From: Rossellomorea aquimaris TF-12
Lineage (GTDB): Bacteria > Bacillota > Bacilli > Bacillales > Bacillaceae_B
DNA: 64,000 nt
Direction of reading: 5' to 3'
Assembly: GCF_001648555.1 (NCBI RefSeq)
Contig: NZ_LQXM01000028.1
Coordinates: 1 to 64,000 of the forward strand
Notes under the pieces: generated by a model
Databases searched by the model: none
Seen by the model: the letters and a program-made list of their open reading frames with translations, nothing else
What the model was told of the DNA's origin: nothing
Position numbers and translations under genes: made by a program
Shown here: positions 52,688-62,461 of the stretch, one piece after another
Numbering within the stretch: the stretch's first letter is position 1
How the letters are laid out: each line of letters begins with the position of its first letter

Positions 52688-53020
52688 CTATGACTTTATC
52701 AATTTGGAATCGGTAATAAACCTTACTTCTTCAGTAGACTCCAAAGAGAATACGCCACCTCTTCCCTTTTTTACATCCAATATGATCTTGAAGTGCTTCC
52801 AATACTCATATTGCTGTTCATTCATATAGAAAGGACAATCGGCCACAGTACCCACTAACACATCACTGTCACCAATGATTAAATCATCTTGACTTAAACA
52901 CATGGGAGAACTGCCATCACAACATCCTCCAGATTGATGAAAAAGAAGAGCACCATGCTTACTCTTAAGTTTTTCAATCAATAGGAGAGCTTGTTCTGTT
53001 GCCTCTAGTCGATTTTCCAT
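52688..53020 (-). CDS. DUF779 domain protein
   Basis: A 110-residue protein of the DUF779 family. LLFHQSGGCCDGSSPMCLSQ with adjacent cysteines and GTVADCPFYMNEQQYEYWKH are the family's signature regions; a metal-binding role is plausible from the Cys pattern. It starts one base after the stop of the aldehyde dehydrogenase gene, the usual arrangement for this family, so it is probably an accessory factor for that enzyme. It has no signal peptide. Confidence 0.88.
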   Translation of the reverse strand: MENRLEATEQALLLIEKLKSKHGALLFHQSGGCCDGSSPMCLSQDDLIIGDSDVLVGTVADCPFYMNEQQYEYWKHFKIILDVKKGRGGVFSLESTEEVRFITDSKLIKS

Positions 53021-53021
53021 T

Positions 53022-54542
53022 TTAGAAGAATCCTAACGCTTTAGGGCTGTAGCTCACTAGTAGATTCTTCGTTTGTTGATAGTGTGATAGCATCATCTTG
53101 TGATTTTCACGTCCGATACCAGACATTTTGTAGCCACCAAATGCCGCATGTGCAGGATATTGGTGGTAGCAGTTTGTCCATACACGTCCTGCTTGAATCT
53201 CTCTTCCAAAACGGTATGCCGTGTTCATATCACGTGTCCAAACTCCCGCTCCAAGTCCGTAAAGCGTGTCATTAGCAATTTCTAATGCTTCTTCCTTTGT
53301 CTTGAATGTTGTAACAGAAACTACAGGTCCAAAAATCTCTTCTTGGAAGATTCGCATTTTATTATTGCCTTTGAAAACAGTCGGTTTCACATAGTAACCT
53401 GTCTCATGATCACCATCTAATGTATTCTGCTCTCCACCAATTAGAAGTTCTGCTCCTTCTTCTTTACCAATTTCAATGTAAGAAAGAATTTTGTCTAATT
53501 GCTCTTGAGAGGCTTGAGCTCCAAGCATAGTATCCGTATCTAACGGGTTTCCTTGTTTGATTTGTTTTACACGCTCAATCGCTCTTTCCATGAATTTATC
53601 ATAGATAGACTCTTGAATGAGTGCTCGTGAAGGGCATGTACAAACTTCCCCTTGGTTAAGGGCAAACATAACGAAGCCTTCTACTGCTTTATCTAGGAAA
53701 TCATCATCTTCGTTCATTACATCTTCAAAGAAGATATTTGGTGATTTACCACCAAGCTCTAGCGTTACTGGGATAATATTTTGTGAAGCATATTGCATAA
53801 TTAAACGGCCAGTAGTCGTTTCTCCAGTGAAAGCAACTTTGCCTATACGCTTGCTTTGAGCTAATGGTTTACCTGCTTCAACACCGAAGCCTTGAACAAC
53901 ATTTAGCACTCCTTTTGGCAGAAGGTCTTGGATAAGCTCAACAAGTACCATTATAGATGCTGGCGTTTGTTCTGCTGGTTTTAAAATAACACAGTTTCCT
54001 GCTGCTAATGCAGGTGCAAGCTTCCATGTTGCCATTAAGATTGGGAAGTTCCAAGGAATGATTTGTCCCACCACTCCAATTGGTTCATGGAAATGATATG
54101 ATACCGTATCTTCATCAAGCTCACCAAGAGATCCTTCTTGAGCTCGGATACATCCAGCGAAGTAACGGAAATGATCCACTGCTAATGGTAGATCTGCCGC
54201 TAATGTTTCACGAACAGGCTTTCCGTTATCCCATGTTTCAGCAACTGCAAGCATTTCCAGGTTTTCTTCAATGCGATCAGCAATTTTGTTTAAAATAGTA
54301 GATCTTTCAGTAACTGATGTTTTGCCCCATGCATCTTTTGCAGCATGTGCAGCATCTAATGCTTTTTCAACGTCTTCCTTATTAGAACGAGCAATTTTTG
54401 TGAAGACCTTTCCTGTAACAGGTGATACGTTCTCAAAGTACTCACCACTTGCTGGTGCTACGAATTCACCACCAATAAAGTTATCGTATTTTTCTTTAAA
54501 CTGTACTAAAGATCCTTCTGTATTCGGATTATTATAAAGCAT
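53022..54542 (-). CDS. aldehyde dehydrogenase (acetaldehyde/ExaC type)
   Basis: A 506-residue NAD-dependent aldehyde dehydrogenase. [50 protein letters not shown] (catalytic Glu) and [15 protein letters not shown] (nucleophile Cys) are seen. The ExaC/AldA/AcoD type oxidises acetaldehyde and similar short aldehydes. It is first in an operon with DUF779. A candidate catabolite-responsive element overlaps the upstream region, suggesting CcpA control. GGGAGGACC precedes the ATG. Confidence 0.93.
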   Translation of the reverse strand: MLYNNPNTEGSLVQFKEKYDNFIGGEFVAPASGEYFENVSPVTGKVFTKIARSNKEDVEKALDAAHAAKDAWGKTSVTERSTILNKIADRIEENLEMLAVAETWDNGKPVRETLAADLPLAVDHFRYFAGCIRAQEGSLGELDEDTVSYHFHEPIGVVGQIIPWNFPILMATWKLAPALAAGNCVILKPAEQTPASIMVLVELIQDLLPKGVLNVVQGFGVEAGKPLAQSKRIGKVAFTGETTTGRLIMQYASQNIIPVTLELGGKSPNIFFEDVMNEDDDFLDKAVEGFVMFALNQGEVCTCPSRALIQESIYDKFMERAIERVKQIKQGNPLDTDTMLGAQASQEQLDKILSYIEIGKEEGAELLIGGEQNTLDGDHETGYYVKPTVFKGNNKMRIFQEEIFGPVVSVTTFKTKEEALEIANDTLYGLGAGVWTRDMNTAYRFGREIQAGRVWTNCYHQYPAHAAFGGYKMSGIGRENHKMMLSHYQQTKNLLVSYSPKALGFF

Positions 54543-54861
54543 TCAAGGTCCTCCCAATTATATGTATTGTAAAGCGCTTACATTTTTATTATATTCCAAA
54601 ACAGATGTACGGACAAGTTATTTGTTTAAAAATTTTTTATTTTTAGTTAATTACAGGTAAATGTTATTTCGCAATAATTAATATGTTCCTTTTTCATCTC
54701 CATATTATAGAGCGAGTTAATGTAATTGAAATTTTATCTTTCGTTCTTGTATTTTTATTTTAAAAGGCTCTCTTCTTATAGATTGTGGCTATTACTTTCA
54801 ACCTAGATTTTTAAATTGTAGGATTTTCATTAGAAGCTAATTCTAAAAATATTTTTCCAAT
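54543..54861. other. AT-rich intergenic region
   Basis: About 320 bases with the promoter region and a candidate cre site of the aldehyde dehydrogenase operon at one end. No gene, RNA or repeat was recognised in the remainder. Confidence 0.5.
54568..54582. promoter_or_regulatory. candidate cre (CcpA) site
   Basis: TGTAAAGCGCTTACA, nearly palindromic; the 14-base window ending TTACA matches TGWAANCGNTNWCA at 12 of 14 positions. It lies about 25 bases upstream of the aldehyde dehydrogenase start. Confidence 0.55.
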
Positions 54862-54899
54862 ATAAAAACCTTAAACATCTGTTAAGGATGTTTAAGGTT
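54862..54899 (-). terminator. terminator of the MEDS-domain gene
   Basis: Stem AACCTTAAACATC / GATGTTTAAGGTT with a 7-base loop, followed by TTTT on the minus strand. Confidence 0.8.
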
Positions 54900-54905
54900 C
54901 AGGAT

Positions 54906-55475
54906 TTATTTTACCTCTTGGGGTTTGTACGAATTGGATTCAATGATATCGTTATCTGTCATAATATGAGGATGATTATTCCTTAAGGAAGCTTTTAAAT
55001 CAGCGGGCATTTTTTCAGAGTCATAGGCGCATACGACATCCATATTGTACTTATGCATTACTATATCTGTTTCGTTTTCAAACCATTCGACGATATGAGT
55101 GGGATTTTCAAGACTTCCCCATTCCACATGTGTCCAAGTACGAAAGGAGATATCGTTCTCTAAATATGGAGCGATGTTTTTTTTAAGTTCTTCAAAAATA
55201 GCAGGGGGATGATAACTTCCACTAGATTGATAGAATTCAAAATTACTAACAGCTTCTATCTTTTCTAATTGTTCTTCTGATAATTGTTTATTCAACTGTG
55301 TAAATATCAAGTCCAAATTTCTTTCATTTTCAATAATAACAACTGAATCCCCTGACTCAATTCCATCAGTGACATAGGCTACAACATTCATCAAATATAG
55401 CTCTTGGCTTTCATAAGGGTATAAAATATGAGTGCAATTCTTTTCTCTTAACATATGATTAAATGTTTCTTTCAT
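54906..55475 (-). CDS. MEDS domain sensory protein
   Basis: A 189-residue soluble protein that appears to be a stand-alone MEDS (MEthanogen/methylotroph DcmR sensory) domain. CTHILYPYESQELYLMNVVAYV with GIESGDSVVIIEN, FRTWTHVEWGS, EWFENETDI and DVVCAYDSEKM follow the family's order. MEDS domains are thought to sense hydrocarbon-derived or other small ligands and are often fused to kinases or DNA-binding domains; here there is none, and no partner gene is adjacent. Function is therefore open. Confidence 0.72.
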   Translation of the reverse strand: MKETFNHMLREKNCTHILYPYESQELYLMNVVAYVTDGIESGDSVVIIENERNLDLIFTQLNKQLSEEQLEKIEAVSNFEFYQSSGSYHPPAIFEELKKNIAPYLENDISFRTWTHVEWGSLENPTHIVEWFENETDIVMHKYNMDVVCAYDSEKMPADLKASLRNNHPHIMTDNDIIESNSYKPQEVK

Positions 55476-55600
55476 GTGGTTTCCCCCCTCTTCACTTTTC
55501 CTTCGATTCTTTCATAAAATAAGCTCTATTTTATCAACCTTTGTTTCAGAATAATTGTGCAAATATTGCACTGTAAAACGGCGCTTGATTATATTGCATT

Positions 55601-55697
55601 CAGTGCTCACTTCATGGGAACGGACAGTTAAGCCTCCTCGTTTCACTAAAGGGGTTGCCTAGTCTTTTTCCCATGGAGTCCCGCACATTCCCCTACA
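55601..55697. repeat. degraded intergenic repeat, family A-like
   Basis: Begins GTGCTCACTTCATGGGAACGG and contains AAGCCTCCTCG, GGGGTTGCCTAG and TCCCATGGAGTCCCGCAC, matching the module order of the family A element at 21034 but with changes. It lies in the 383-base gap 55476-55858, which otherwise holds only a terminator. Confidence 0.5.
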
Positions 55698-55818
55698 TTT
55701 CATCAAGAGTTTCTGTTTACAGAGCAAAATGAAAATTCTGTCTTAAAGCACCTTTTTTTAGATATCGGCTTAAATTAATACATTCAATAAAATAGAACAA
55801 AAACCCTGTTTTTCTTGC

Positions 55819-55847
55819 AAAAAAAGACCACCCGTCTTGGGAGGTCC
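55819..55847 (-). terminator. terminator of yugI
   Basis: Stem GACC-CCC / GGG-GGTC with an A-A mismatch and GTCTT loop, followed by seven T on the minus strand, about 12 bases after the yugI stop. Confidence 0.7.
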
Positions 55848-55858
55848 TTTATATACTA

Positions 55859-56275
55859 TTACTTCTTGATTAGATCTTCACGCTCTGATTGCTCGATCCA
55901 CTCTTCAAGCTTGTCTTTAAGAGTGTTAAAGCCAGCTGGAGTTGTTTCTTCGTTCGCTTGCTTCACACTTCCTTGACCTTGACGGCGAGGTTTTTTCGCT
56001 GCGGCTGGTTTTGCTTGAGGTGCTGCTGGAGCTTCTTCAGTAGCACGGATTGAAAGGCTGATTTTACCAGCTGCTTCGTCCACTGATAAAACTTTAACCT
56101 TTACTTCGTCACCTACTGAAAGGTGCTCACTTACGTCTTTAACAAAGCCGTGAGTAATTTCAGAGATATGAACTAATCCTTGAGTTTCTTCGTCAAGTGC
56201 AACAAACGCACCATATGGTTGAATGCCTGTAACTTTACCTGTTACAACAGTTCCTGTTTCGAATTTTGTAGTCAT
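55859..56275 (-). CDS. yugI: S1 RNA-binding domain protein (general stress protein 13)
   Basis: A 138-residue protein with one S1 domain at residues 6-77 (GTVVTGKVTGIQPYGAFVAL, GLVHISEITHGFVKDV, GDEVKVKVLSVDE, KISLSIR), then an Ala/Pro/Lys-rich linker and an acidic C terminus. The Bacillus subtilis YugI (general stress protein 13) has the same layout and binds the 30S ribosomal subunit. In that species it sits next to yuzA, whereas here about 12 kb separate them. Confidence 0.9.
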   Translation of the reverse strand: MTTKFETGTVVTGKVTGIQPYGAFVALDEETQGLVHISEITHGFVKDVSEHLSVGDEVKVKVLSVDEAAGKISLSIRATEEAPAAPQAKPAAAKKPRRQGQGSVKQANEETTPAGFNTLKDKLEEWIEQSEREDLIKK

Positions 56276-56462
56276 GGTAACACTCCTAGTATATATATTA
56301 TTTTTCCTTTTACACGCAATTTTAGATTATATCATAGTATCTAGGATTCGGCAAAAGGTTTTCTTAACTGGATTAAGGTGTACTCTCTTGATTCCCAGGT
56401 CTTTTTATCTAAAATCACCATCTCACTAGTTATGCTTCCCAATAACTAAAATTCTTAAAACA

Positions 56463-58124
56463 TTAGTAAGCTTCGGTGTATAATACCTTCCATGCTTGAT
56501 CTTCTCTCATAAAATGAATGTTAGCAAAGTCGCCGTTAGCATAATGAAGGTTTACTCCAATCACTTCGTCTGACTCCCCGTCATACATATATGACATTCC
56601 ATCAATTCCCTCTATGATATATAAAGGTTCTTTCCTGTTTTGATTTTTCATTTTAAACATTTCTTCATCTACGCTTAAGCTTTCCTTGGCATATAGTTCA
56701 TATTCAGAATCCAAATCCTCTACACTTAAAGTAAACAAATAGAGTCTCGCTACATCAAAAATTGAAAGGTCTTCCAGGATCCCGACTCTATGCGATTGAG
56801 AAAAACGATTATAGATATCCATCAGTTTTTCATCTGAATGTAACGGAGACATGTTATAGTCCATTTCTTCTGGAGAATTACTTTCTAACTCTGAAGATAC
56901 GATAGCCGGTGTGTGTTGAACCCAATTTTCTGGTTTCTTAAAATCCAATTCTTTTAACTCACTGTAAACTTTCTTCAGATCTCCAGTGGTTTGATAATGA
57001 GGGTATTTTTCCATTACATACTTATATGCTTTTTTAACCTCTGGTTTTAATTTGTTTTCTTTTGTAAAAATAGAGTTGCTTACCCCTCCATTTACAATGA
57101 AATAATAATGATGGTCGAATTGAAGCTTCACTTCTTCCTGGAAGCGAGAATTTTTCGGAAGTTCTTTTAATATTCTTTCATACTGCATGAGCCTTTCCAT
57201 CGCATCTTCCCAGGATACATTAAATTCACCGTCTTCTATGATAGGATTTAAACTTGCATTTATATATAATTTATATGGATTTGGAAGGAACTTTTCGTCA
57301 ACAAACATATTAAAGTACACGTAATCCAAGGACGTATTTAGTTGATCCTCATCCATGTCATACGTTAACTTCACTCCGTTGTTATTTATTCCTCCGTTGA
57401 TTATCCAGAAACGTCCATAATCGTTACTACTCATATCATTAAATTTATTCATATTTAGCTTGCCATTTTCTATATGCTTTTTCCAAAGATTCTTATTTCC
57501 CTCTAAAATTTCTTCATAAAGCGGGAATATATCTCTTTGTTTTTCAATAAAATCTCGTGTCCATTGCTCTGCTTCATCTTGATTTAATGGTGTTTTCATG
57601 TTTTTCATCATAACGCTTGGAATTGTAAGGGTTTCATTTATTCGATCTTTTGCGCTTTTGGCCATTCGGATTTTTGTGTTGACTGACATATTACTTTTTG
57701 GCAGGCTCGTAATATACGTCAAGTCCTGTTGTGCTTCTTTTGCCATACTTGTTTTGCTAAACACCGCTTCTGAAAAACCCAATCCCTCCATAGCTTGAAT
57801 CTTTCGAATATCGTATAACCCCTTCGCTTCTTTAATCTCTTGCAACAGTTCTGTTTGAATATCATTCATCATTTGAGACTGATTTCCATTCTTTGTAGTG
57901 AGATCCGGGTCCTCAAGGGTAAGTTGAAGAACAAGTACTGTACCAATTAATAGGACCCCTATAAAGCTTGCTACATATGGCCAATGAATGAAAGGGCGCT
58001 TTTTTTTCGGTGGTTGTTCTTCTTTAATGGCCTTTATGATCGTTGTTGCATCTGATTTAGCAGGTATTTTTTTATAAGATTTATTTAATAATTCCATCCT
58101 TTTTTCGAACATTTTATCATCCAT
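56463..58124 (-). CDS. membrane-anchored anti-sigma-like protein (large extracellular domain)
   Basis: A 553-residue protein encoded directly after an ECF sigma factor, overlapping it by 8 bases. Residues 1-46 are cytoplasmic and charged, one membrane helix spans about 48-68, and the remaining ~480 residues are outside, with two similar stretches around positions 180-280 and 330-410 (repeat of WEDAMERL/FxxEIL-type blocks is only weak). The arrangement is that of a membrane anti-sigma factor. The large ectodomain would be the sensor. No zinc-binding ZAS motif is evident. Confidence 0.72.
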   Translation of the reverse strand: MDDKMFEKRMELLNKSYKKIPAKSDATTIIKAIKEEQPPKKKRPFIHWPYVASFIGVLLIGTVLVLQLTLEDPDLTTKNGNQSQMMNDIQTELLQEIKEAKGLYDIRKIQAMEGLGFSEAVFSKTSMAKEAQQDLTYITSLPKSNMSVNTKIRMAKSAKDRINETLTIPSVMMKNMKTPLNQDEAEQWTRDFIEKQRDIFPLYEEILEGNKNLWKKHIENGKLNMNKFNDMSSNDYGRFWIINGGINNNGVKLTYDMDEDQLNTSLDYVYFNMFVDEKFLPNPYKLYINASLNPIIEDGEFNVSWEDAMERLMQYERILKELPKNSRFQEEVKLQFDHHYYFIVNGGVSNSIFTKENKLKPEVKKAYKYVMEKYPHYQTTGDLKKVYSELKELDFKKPENWVQHTPAIVSSELESNSPEEMDYNMSPLHSDEKLMDIYNRFSQSHRVGILEDLSIFDVARLYLFTLSVEDLDSEYELYAKESLSVDEEMFKMKNQNRKEPLYIIEGIDGMSYMYDGESDEVIGVNLHYANGDFANIHFMREDQAWKVLYTEAY

Positions 58125-58674
58125 TAATGGTCCCCTCCCTTTCTTCAGCAGCTTCCAGCAGTTTCTTTAACAGGCTTTTCCCTCTTAATATTCTTGTTTT
58201 AATGGTGGACAGGTTTAAAGAAAGAATATCTGCAATCTCTTCATACTTCTTTTCATGAAAATAAAATAATATGATCGGCACTTGATATTTTTCATCTAAT
58301 TTCTGCAGACAGTCATGGAGAATTTTGTCTTCTTCTTCTCTAAGAACATTATCGACGGGGGGGGGATATCCATCTGTTGCCTCTTTCATCACCTTTTGAA
58401 TTCGTCGGTAATGTTGATTTTCTTTTCGTTTGAAATCCCGTGATACATTTAAGGTTATTTTATAAAGCCAGGTTGTGAACTTTGCGTGAGAGAATCCATC
58501 TATAAATCGATATACCCGTATAAAAACTTCCTGACAAATATCTTGCATATCATCTGCTTCATTCCCCATCTGATAAGCAAACCGTTCCACAATGGGAGAA
58601 TATTGCTGAATTAATTTTCTATAAGCATCAAGGTCTCCATCTTTTGCTTGTTGAATTAACAAGGTCTCTTCCAC
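58117..58674 (-). CDS. ECF-type RNA polymerase sigma factor
   Basis: A 185-residue ECF sigma factor. Region 2 has ADDMQDICQEVFIRVYRFID and FTTWLYKITLNVSRDFKRK (residues 40-83); region 4 has KLDEKYQVPIILFYFHEKKY and EEIADILSLNLSTIKTRILRG (residues 127-165). The linker (104-106 PPP) is encoded by a run of nine C, which may slip. The gene probably controls an envelope stress response through the downstream anti-sigma gene. The ATG follows a GGAAAGTGG stretch. Confidence 0.9.
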   Translation of the reverse strand: MEETLLIQQAKDGDLDAYRKLIQQYSPIVERFAYQMGNEADDMQDICQEVFIRVYRFIDGFSHAKFTTWLYKITLNVSRDFKRKENQHYRRIQKVMKEATDGYPPPVDNVLREEEDKILHDCLQKLDEKYQVPIILFYFHEKKYEEIADILSLNLSTIKTRILRGKSLLKKLLEAAEEREGTING

Positions 58675-58717
58675 TTTCCCTAAGCACTCCTTCCTGTTTA
58701 TGAAAGTATTTATATAT

Positions 58718-58746
58718 GTAACGTAACAATAATGGGATTTGTTTCA
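58718..58746 (-). promoter_or_regulatory. candidate ECF autoregulatory promoter
   Basis: On the minus strand TGAAAC (58741-58746), 17-base spacer and CGTTAC (58718-58723). TGAAAC is the -35 of SigW/SigX-type promoters and CGT of their -10. It lies about 45 bases before the sigma gene start. Confidence 0.5.
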
Positions 58747-58872
58747 TTTTCTCATAAAATATCCCAGGGGTGTTTTCTTTCTAATAAAAGTGTTTTCATA
58801 TCCATTTCAGCCGATTCATTCCAATATAGTGACGACTTCTTGAATGGATGATGACAATTTGGTGATAATCTT

Positions 58873-58901
58873 TTGACACTTGTTTTTCAAAAGATTGTAC
58901 A
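58873..58901 (+). promoter_or_regulatory. possible sigma-A promoter of qoxABCD
   Basis: TTGACA (58873-58878), 17-base spacer and TGTACA (58896-58901), a poor -10. It lies about 80 bases before qoxA. The rest of the 58675-58983 gap shows no gene. Confidence 0.35.
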
Positions 58902-58983
58902 GGGTATCATTCTGTTACGATAACTAGGCATTTCCTATTTAAACGCATTTAAACTTCTTAAATATTAAAGGTAGGTGAATACA

Positions 58984-59877
58984 TTGAGAAAAATTAGTAA
59001 GCCACTACTACTCTTATTTCTTATGACATTAACGTCCTTATTAAGTGGGTGTAGTGAATTAACCGTACTTGACCCTAAAGGTCCTGTGGCAGAGCAGCAG
59101 AAGAACCTTATTTTATTGTCCATTGGATTTATGCTCTTTATTGTGGCTGTGGTCTTCGTGCTCTTCTCAATTATTATCGTGAAGTATCGAGAACGGAAAG
59201 ACTACGACGGATATGAACCGCCCCACCATGAAGGTAATCTTTGGCTGGAATTGGTGTGGACAATCATTCCGATTATTATTGTTGTGGCTTTATCCATCCC
59301 GACAGTTAAAACGATATATGCTCTTGAAGATGCTCCAGCAGAAACTTCACATAAGGATCCTGTCGTGATTCATGCAACCTCAGTCGAGTGGAAATGGATT
59401 TTCAGCTATCCTGAGCAAAACATTGAAACGGTTAACCACTTAGTCATTCCTGAAGATCGTCCAATTTTATTTAAATTGACTTCAGCTGACTCTATGGCTG
59501 CGTTCTGGGTTCCTCAGCTCGGTGGTCAGGAATACAATATGGCTGGTATGCAGACTGAGCTATTTCTTCAAGCAGATCATATCGGAACCTATCAAGGTAG
59601 AAATGCAAATTTTAATGGAGAGGGCTTTACTCATCAAACTTTTGAAGTGAAAGCAGAAACCCAGGAAGACTTTGATCAATGGGTGAAAGAAACTCAAAGC
59701 TCAGCTCCAGAATTAACAAAAGATCACTACGATCATCTCTTACTTAAAGGACACACAAACACTGAGACTTTCTCTTCTACTCACTTAAAATGGGTTGATC
59801 ACTCGAAAAATAAAAATTCGGATTACGCTGAAAAAGTGAGAAAACAGTTAGATGAGAAAGCAGAAGAAACTCAATAG
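58984..59877 (+). CDS. qoxA: cytochrome aa3 quinol oxidase subunit II
   Basis: About 297 residues from a TTG start, chosen because AGGTG lies 5-6 bases upstream; a GTG at 58975 is the alternative. A lipoprotein signal ends LLSGC. Two membrane helices (about 40-65 and 85-110) lead to the external cupredoxin domain. The CuA ligands of cytochrome c oxidases (CxxxC and His) are missing around QLGGQEYNMAGMQTELFLQA, so it is a quinol oxidase. It is the first gene of the qoxABCD operon and couples to subunit I. Confidence 0.93.
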   Translation: MRKISKPLLLLFLMTLTSLLSGCSELTVLDPKGPVAEQQKNLILLSIGFMLFIVAVVFVLFSIIIVKYRERKDYDGYEPPHHEGNLWLELVWTIIPIIIVVALSIPTVKTIYALEDAPAETSHKDPVVIHATSVEWKWIFSYPEQNIETVNHLVIPEDRPILFKLTSADSMAAFWVPQLGGQEYNMAGMQTELFLQADHIGTYQGRNANFNGEGFTHQTFEVKAETQEDFDQWVKETQSSAPELTKDHYDHLLLKGHTNTETFSSTHLKWVDHSKNKNSDYAEKVRKQLDEKAEETQ

Positions 59878-59895
59878 AGAGGAGGAAACCACATT

Positions 59896-61827
59896 ATGAA
59901 ATGGGATGAATTTTTTGTCACCGGCGATCCACTGATTTATGGAGCCGATGTTTCAATTATTTTAACTACTATTGCCATTGTCGCTAGTCTTACCTACTTC
60001 AAGAAATGGAAGTGGCTTTGGACAAACTGGCTAACAACGGTTGATCATAAACGTCTAGGAATCATGTATATTATCGCAGCTGTACTTATGCTCTTCCGTG
60101 GAGGCGTAGACGCCTTGCTTATGAGAGCACAGCTTACGGTACCCGATTCGAAATTTCTAGAATCGCAGCATTACAATGAAATTTTCACAACTCATGGAAC
60201 CATCATGATTATCTTTATGGCTATGCCCTTCCTGATTGGATTAATGAACGTAGTCGTTCCTCTTCAAATAGGTGCAAGAGACGTTGCCTATCCTTACTTG
60301 AATGCCCTAAGCTTTTGGACATTCTTCTTTGGAGCTATGCTATTTAATATTTCCTTTATTATTGGTGGCTCTCCAGCAGCTGGTTGGACCAGCTACATGC
60401 CTCTGGCAGGAAACGAGGCCAGCCCTGGTCCTGGACAGAATTACTATTTACTCGGGTTACAGATAGCAGGTATCGGAACCTTAATGACGGGAATTAACTT
60501 CTTTGTAACAATTTTGAAGATGAGAACCAAAGGTATGACGTTATTAAGAATGCCAATGTTTACTTGGTCGACGTTAATCACCAGTATCATTATTATTTTT
60601 GCATTCCCAGTGTTAACAGTCGCATTAGCACTAATGTCATTTGACCGTTTATTCGGATCTCATTTCTTCACATTAGCTGAAGGCGGCATGCCGATGCTTT
60701 GGGCGAACTTATTCTGGATTTGGGGACACCCTGAAGTATATATTGTTATACTTCCAGCATTCGGTATATTCTCTGAGATTATCAGTACGTTTGCGAGAAA
60801 AGTATTATTTGGATACAAAGCGATGGTCATTTCAATGGTAGCCATTGCTGGTTTAAGCTTTGTTGTGTGGGTTCATCACTTCTTTACAATGGGAGCCGGA
60901 GCAGCTGTAAACTCCTTCTTCTCCATTACGACCATGGCCATTGCCATACCTACGGGTGTGAAGATTTTCAACTGGTTGTTCACCCTTTATAAAGGAAGGA
61001 TAAAATTTACGACACCAATGCTCTGGTCCCTCGCTTTTATTCCGAACTTTGTTATCGGTGGAGTAACAGGTGTCATGCTGGCAATGGCAGCAGCCGATTA
61101 TCAGTATCACAATACGTATTTCCTTGTGGCTCACTTTCACTATGTTCTAATCTCAGGAACAGTATTTGCGTGCTTTGCAGGATTTTACTATTGGTACCCA
61201 AAAATGTTTGGTCACAAGCTGAATGAAACATTAGGCAAAATTTCATTCTGGTTATTTGTTGTTGGGTTTAACGTTTGTTTCTTCCCGATGTACTTCCTGG
61301 GCTTAGCTGGAATGCCTCGAAGAGTTTACACATATGGAGAAGCTGACGGATGGTTCAGCCTAAACGTTGTCGCTTCCATTGGCGGTGTACTAATGGGACT
61401 TGGATTCTTAGTGATGGTGTACAGCATCTATTACAGTTTCCGATACGCGAAGCGTGAAACTACAGGAGATGCCTGGAATGGACGTACCCTTGAATGGGCT
61501 ACTCACACACCAGTCCCTCACTACAATTTTGCTATCGTACCTGAGGTGTCAGAACTTGATGCTTTCTGGGAAATGAAAAAAGAAGGTAGAACGAAACCAT
61601 CTGAATCATACAAACCTATTCATATGCCAAGCAATTCCGGCAGACCTATTATCATGTCTGTATTCTTCTTTGTTAGTGGATTCGGTTTAGTATTCCAATG
61701 GTGGTGGATGGGAATCGCAGGCTTAATCGGCGTATTGGCTTGTTTAGGTCTTCGCTCCTTTGAATATGACAATGGATTCTATGTATCCGTTGAAGAAATA
61801 AACGAAACAGAACAACAAAAAAGGTAA
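59896..61827 (+). CDS. qoxB: cytochrome aa3 quinol oxidase subunit I
   Basis: A 643-residue heme-copper oxidase subunit I with about 14-15 membrane helices. Low-spin heme His in [31 protein letters not shown] with the CuB His and cross-linked Tyr, VHHFFTMG with two CuB His, and [11 protein letters not shown] with the heme a3 and low-spin His are present. It reduces oxygen to water and pumps protons using menaquinol. It is placed 18 bases after qoxA, with AGAGAGGAGG before the ATG. Confidence 0.96.
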   Translation: MKWDEFFVTGDPLIYGADVSIILTTIAIVASLTYFKKWKWLWTNWLTTVDHKRLGIMYIIAAVLMLFRGGVDALLMRAQLTVPDSKFLESQHYNEIFTTHGTIMIIFMAMPFLIGLMNVVVPLQIGARDVAYPYLNALSFWTFFFGAMLFNISFIIGGSPAAGWTSYMPLAGNEASPGPGQNYYLLGLQIAGIGTLMTGINFFVTILKMRTKGMTLLRMPMFTWSTLITSIIIIFAFPVLTVALALMSFDRLFGSHFFTLAEGGMPMLWANLFWIWGHPEVYIVILPAFGIFSEIISTFARKVLFGYKAMVISMVAIAGLSFVVWVHHFFTMGAGAAVNSFFSITTMAIAIPTGVKIFNWLFTLYKGRIKFTTPMLWSLAFIPNFVIGGVTGVMLAMAAADYQYHNTYFLVAHFHYVLISGTVFACFAGFYYWYPKMFGHKLNETLGKISFWLFVVGFNVCFFPMYFLGLAGMPRRVYTYGEADGWFSLNVVASIGGVLMGLGFLVMVYSIYYSFRYAKRETTGDAWNGRTLEWATHTPVPHYNFAIVPEVSELDAFWEMKKEGRTKPSESYKPIHMPSNSGRPIIMSVFFFVSGFGLVFQWWWMGIAGLIGVLACLGLRSFEYDNGFYVSVEEINETEQQKR

Positions 61828-61843
61828 AGGAGGTCTTAGCAAA

Positions 61844-62461
61844 ATGGAAATGAGTCAAAAAAATTCAACATCTCCTCTGGAGTATCAATCTGAAACTGGT
61901 AGATTAAATATTCTTGGATTCTGGATTTTCCTAGGTGCTGAGATCGCTCTCTTTGCTACCCTATTCGGTACTTATTTCGCCCTTACCGGTAGAACGGCAA
62001 ACGGTCCTTTACCTGGAGAATTATTTGAATTAAAAGGTGTTCTAATCGAAACCTTCTTGCTGCTTACTTCAAGTTTCACTTGTGGCTTAGCAATCCATGA
62101 AATGCGGAATGGAAATCAAAAAGGATTAATGATTTGGATGATTACTACCTTACTGATGGGTGTATCTTTCCTTGGATTTGAAATAACAGAATTTGTTCAT
62201 TATGTTCATGAAGGAGCATCCCTGTCATCGAGTGCTTTCTGGTCCGCTTTCTTTGTACTCGTTGGAACACATGGAGCCCATGTAACTTTAGGTGTCTTCT
62301 GGATTTCTTTTGTATTAATTCAAGTAAGAAAACGTGGACTTACCCCTATCACATCAAGCAAGGTTTTTATTACAAGCTTATATTGGCATTTTCTTGATGT
62401 GGTTTGGATTTTCATTTTCACTGGAGTTTATTTAATAGGGATGGTGATGCATAATGGCTAA
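61844..62461 (+). CDS. qoxC: cytochrome aa3 quinol oxidase subunit III
   Basis: A 205-residue subunit III with five membrane helices. LGFWIFLGAEIALFATLFGTYF begins the first and GTHGAHVTLGVFW contains the family's conserved HGxHV-type segment; WHFLDVVWIFIFTGVYL closes it. The start follows AAAGGAGG. The stop overlaps qoxD by 8 bases. Confidence 0.95.
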   Translation: MEMSQKNSTSPLEYQSETGRLNILGFWIFLGAEIALFATLFGTYFALTGRTANGPLPGELFELKGVLIETFLLLTSSFTCGLAIHEMRNGNQKGLMIWMITTLLMGVSFLGFEITEFVHYVHEGASLSSSAFWSAFFVLVGTHGAHVTLGVFWISFVLIQVRKRGLTPITSSKVFITSLYWHFLDVVWIFIFTGVYLIGMVMHNG

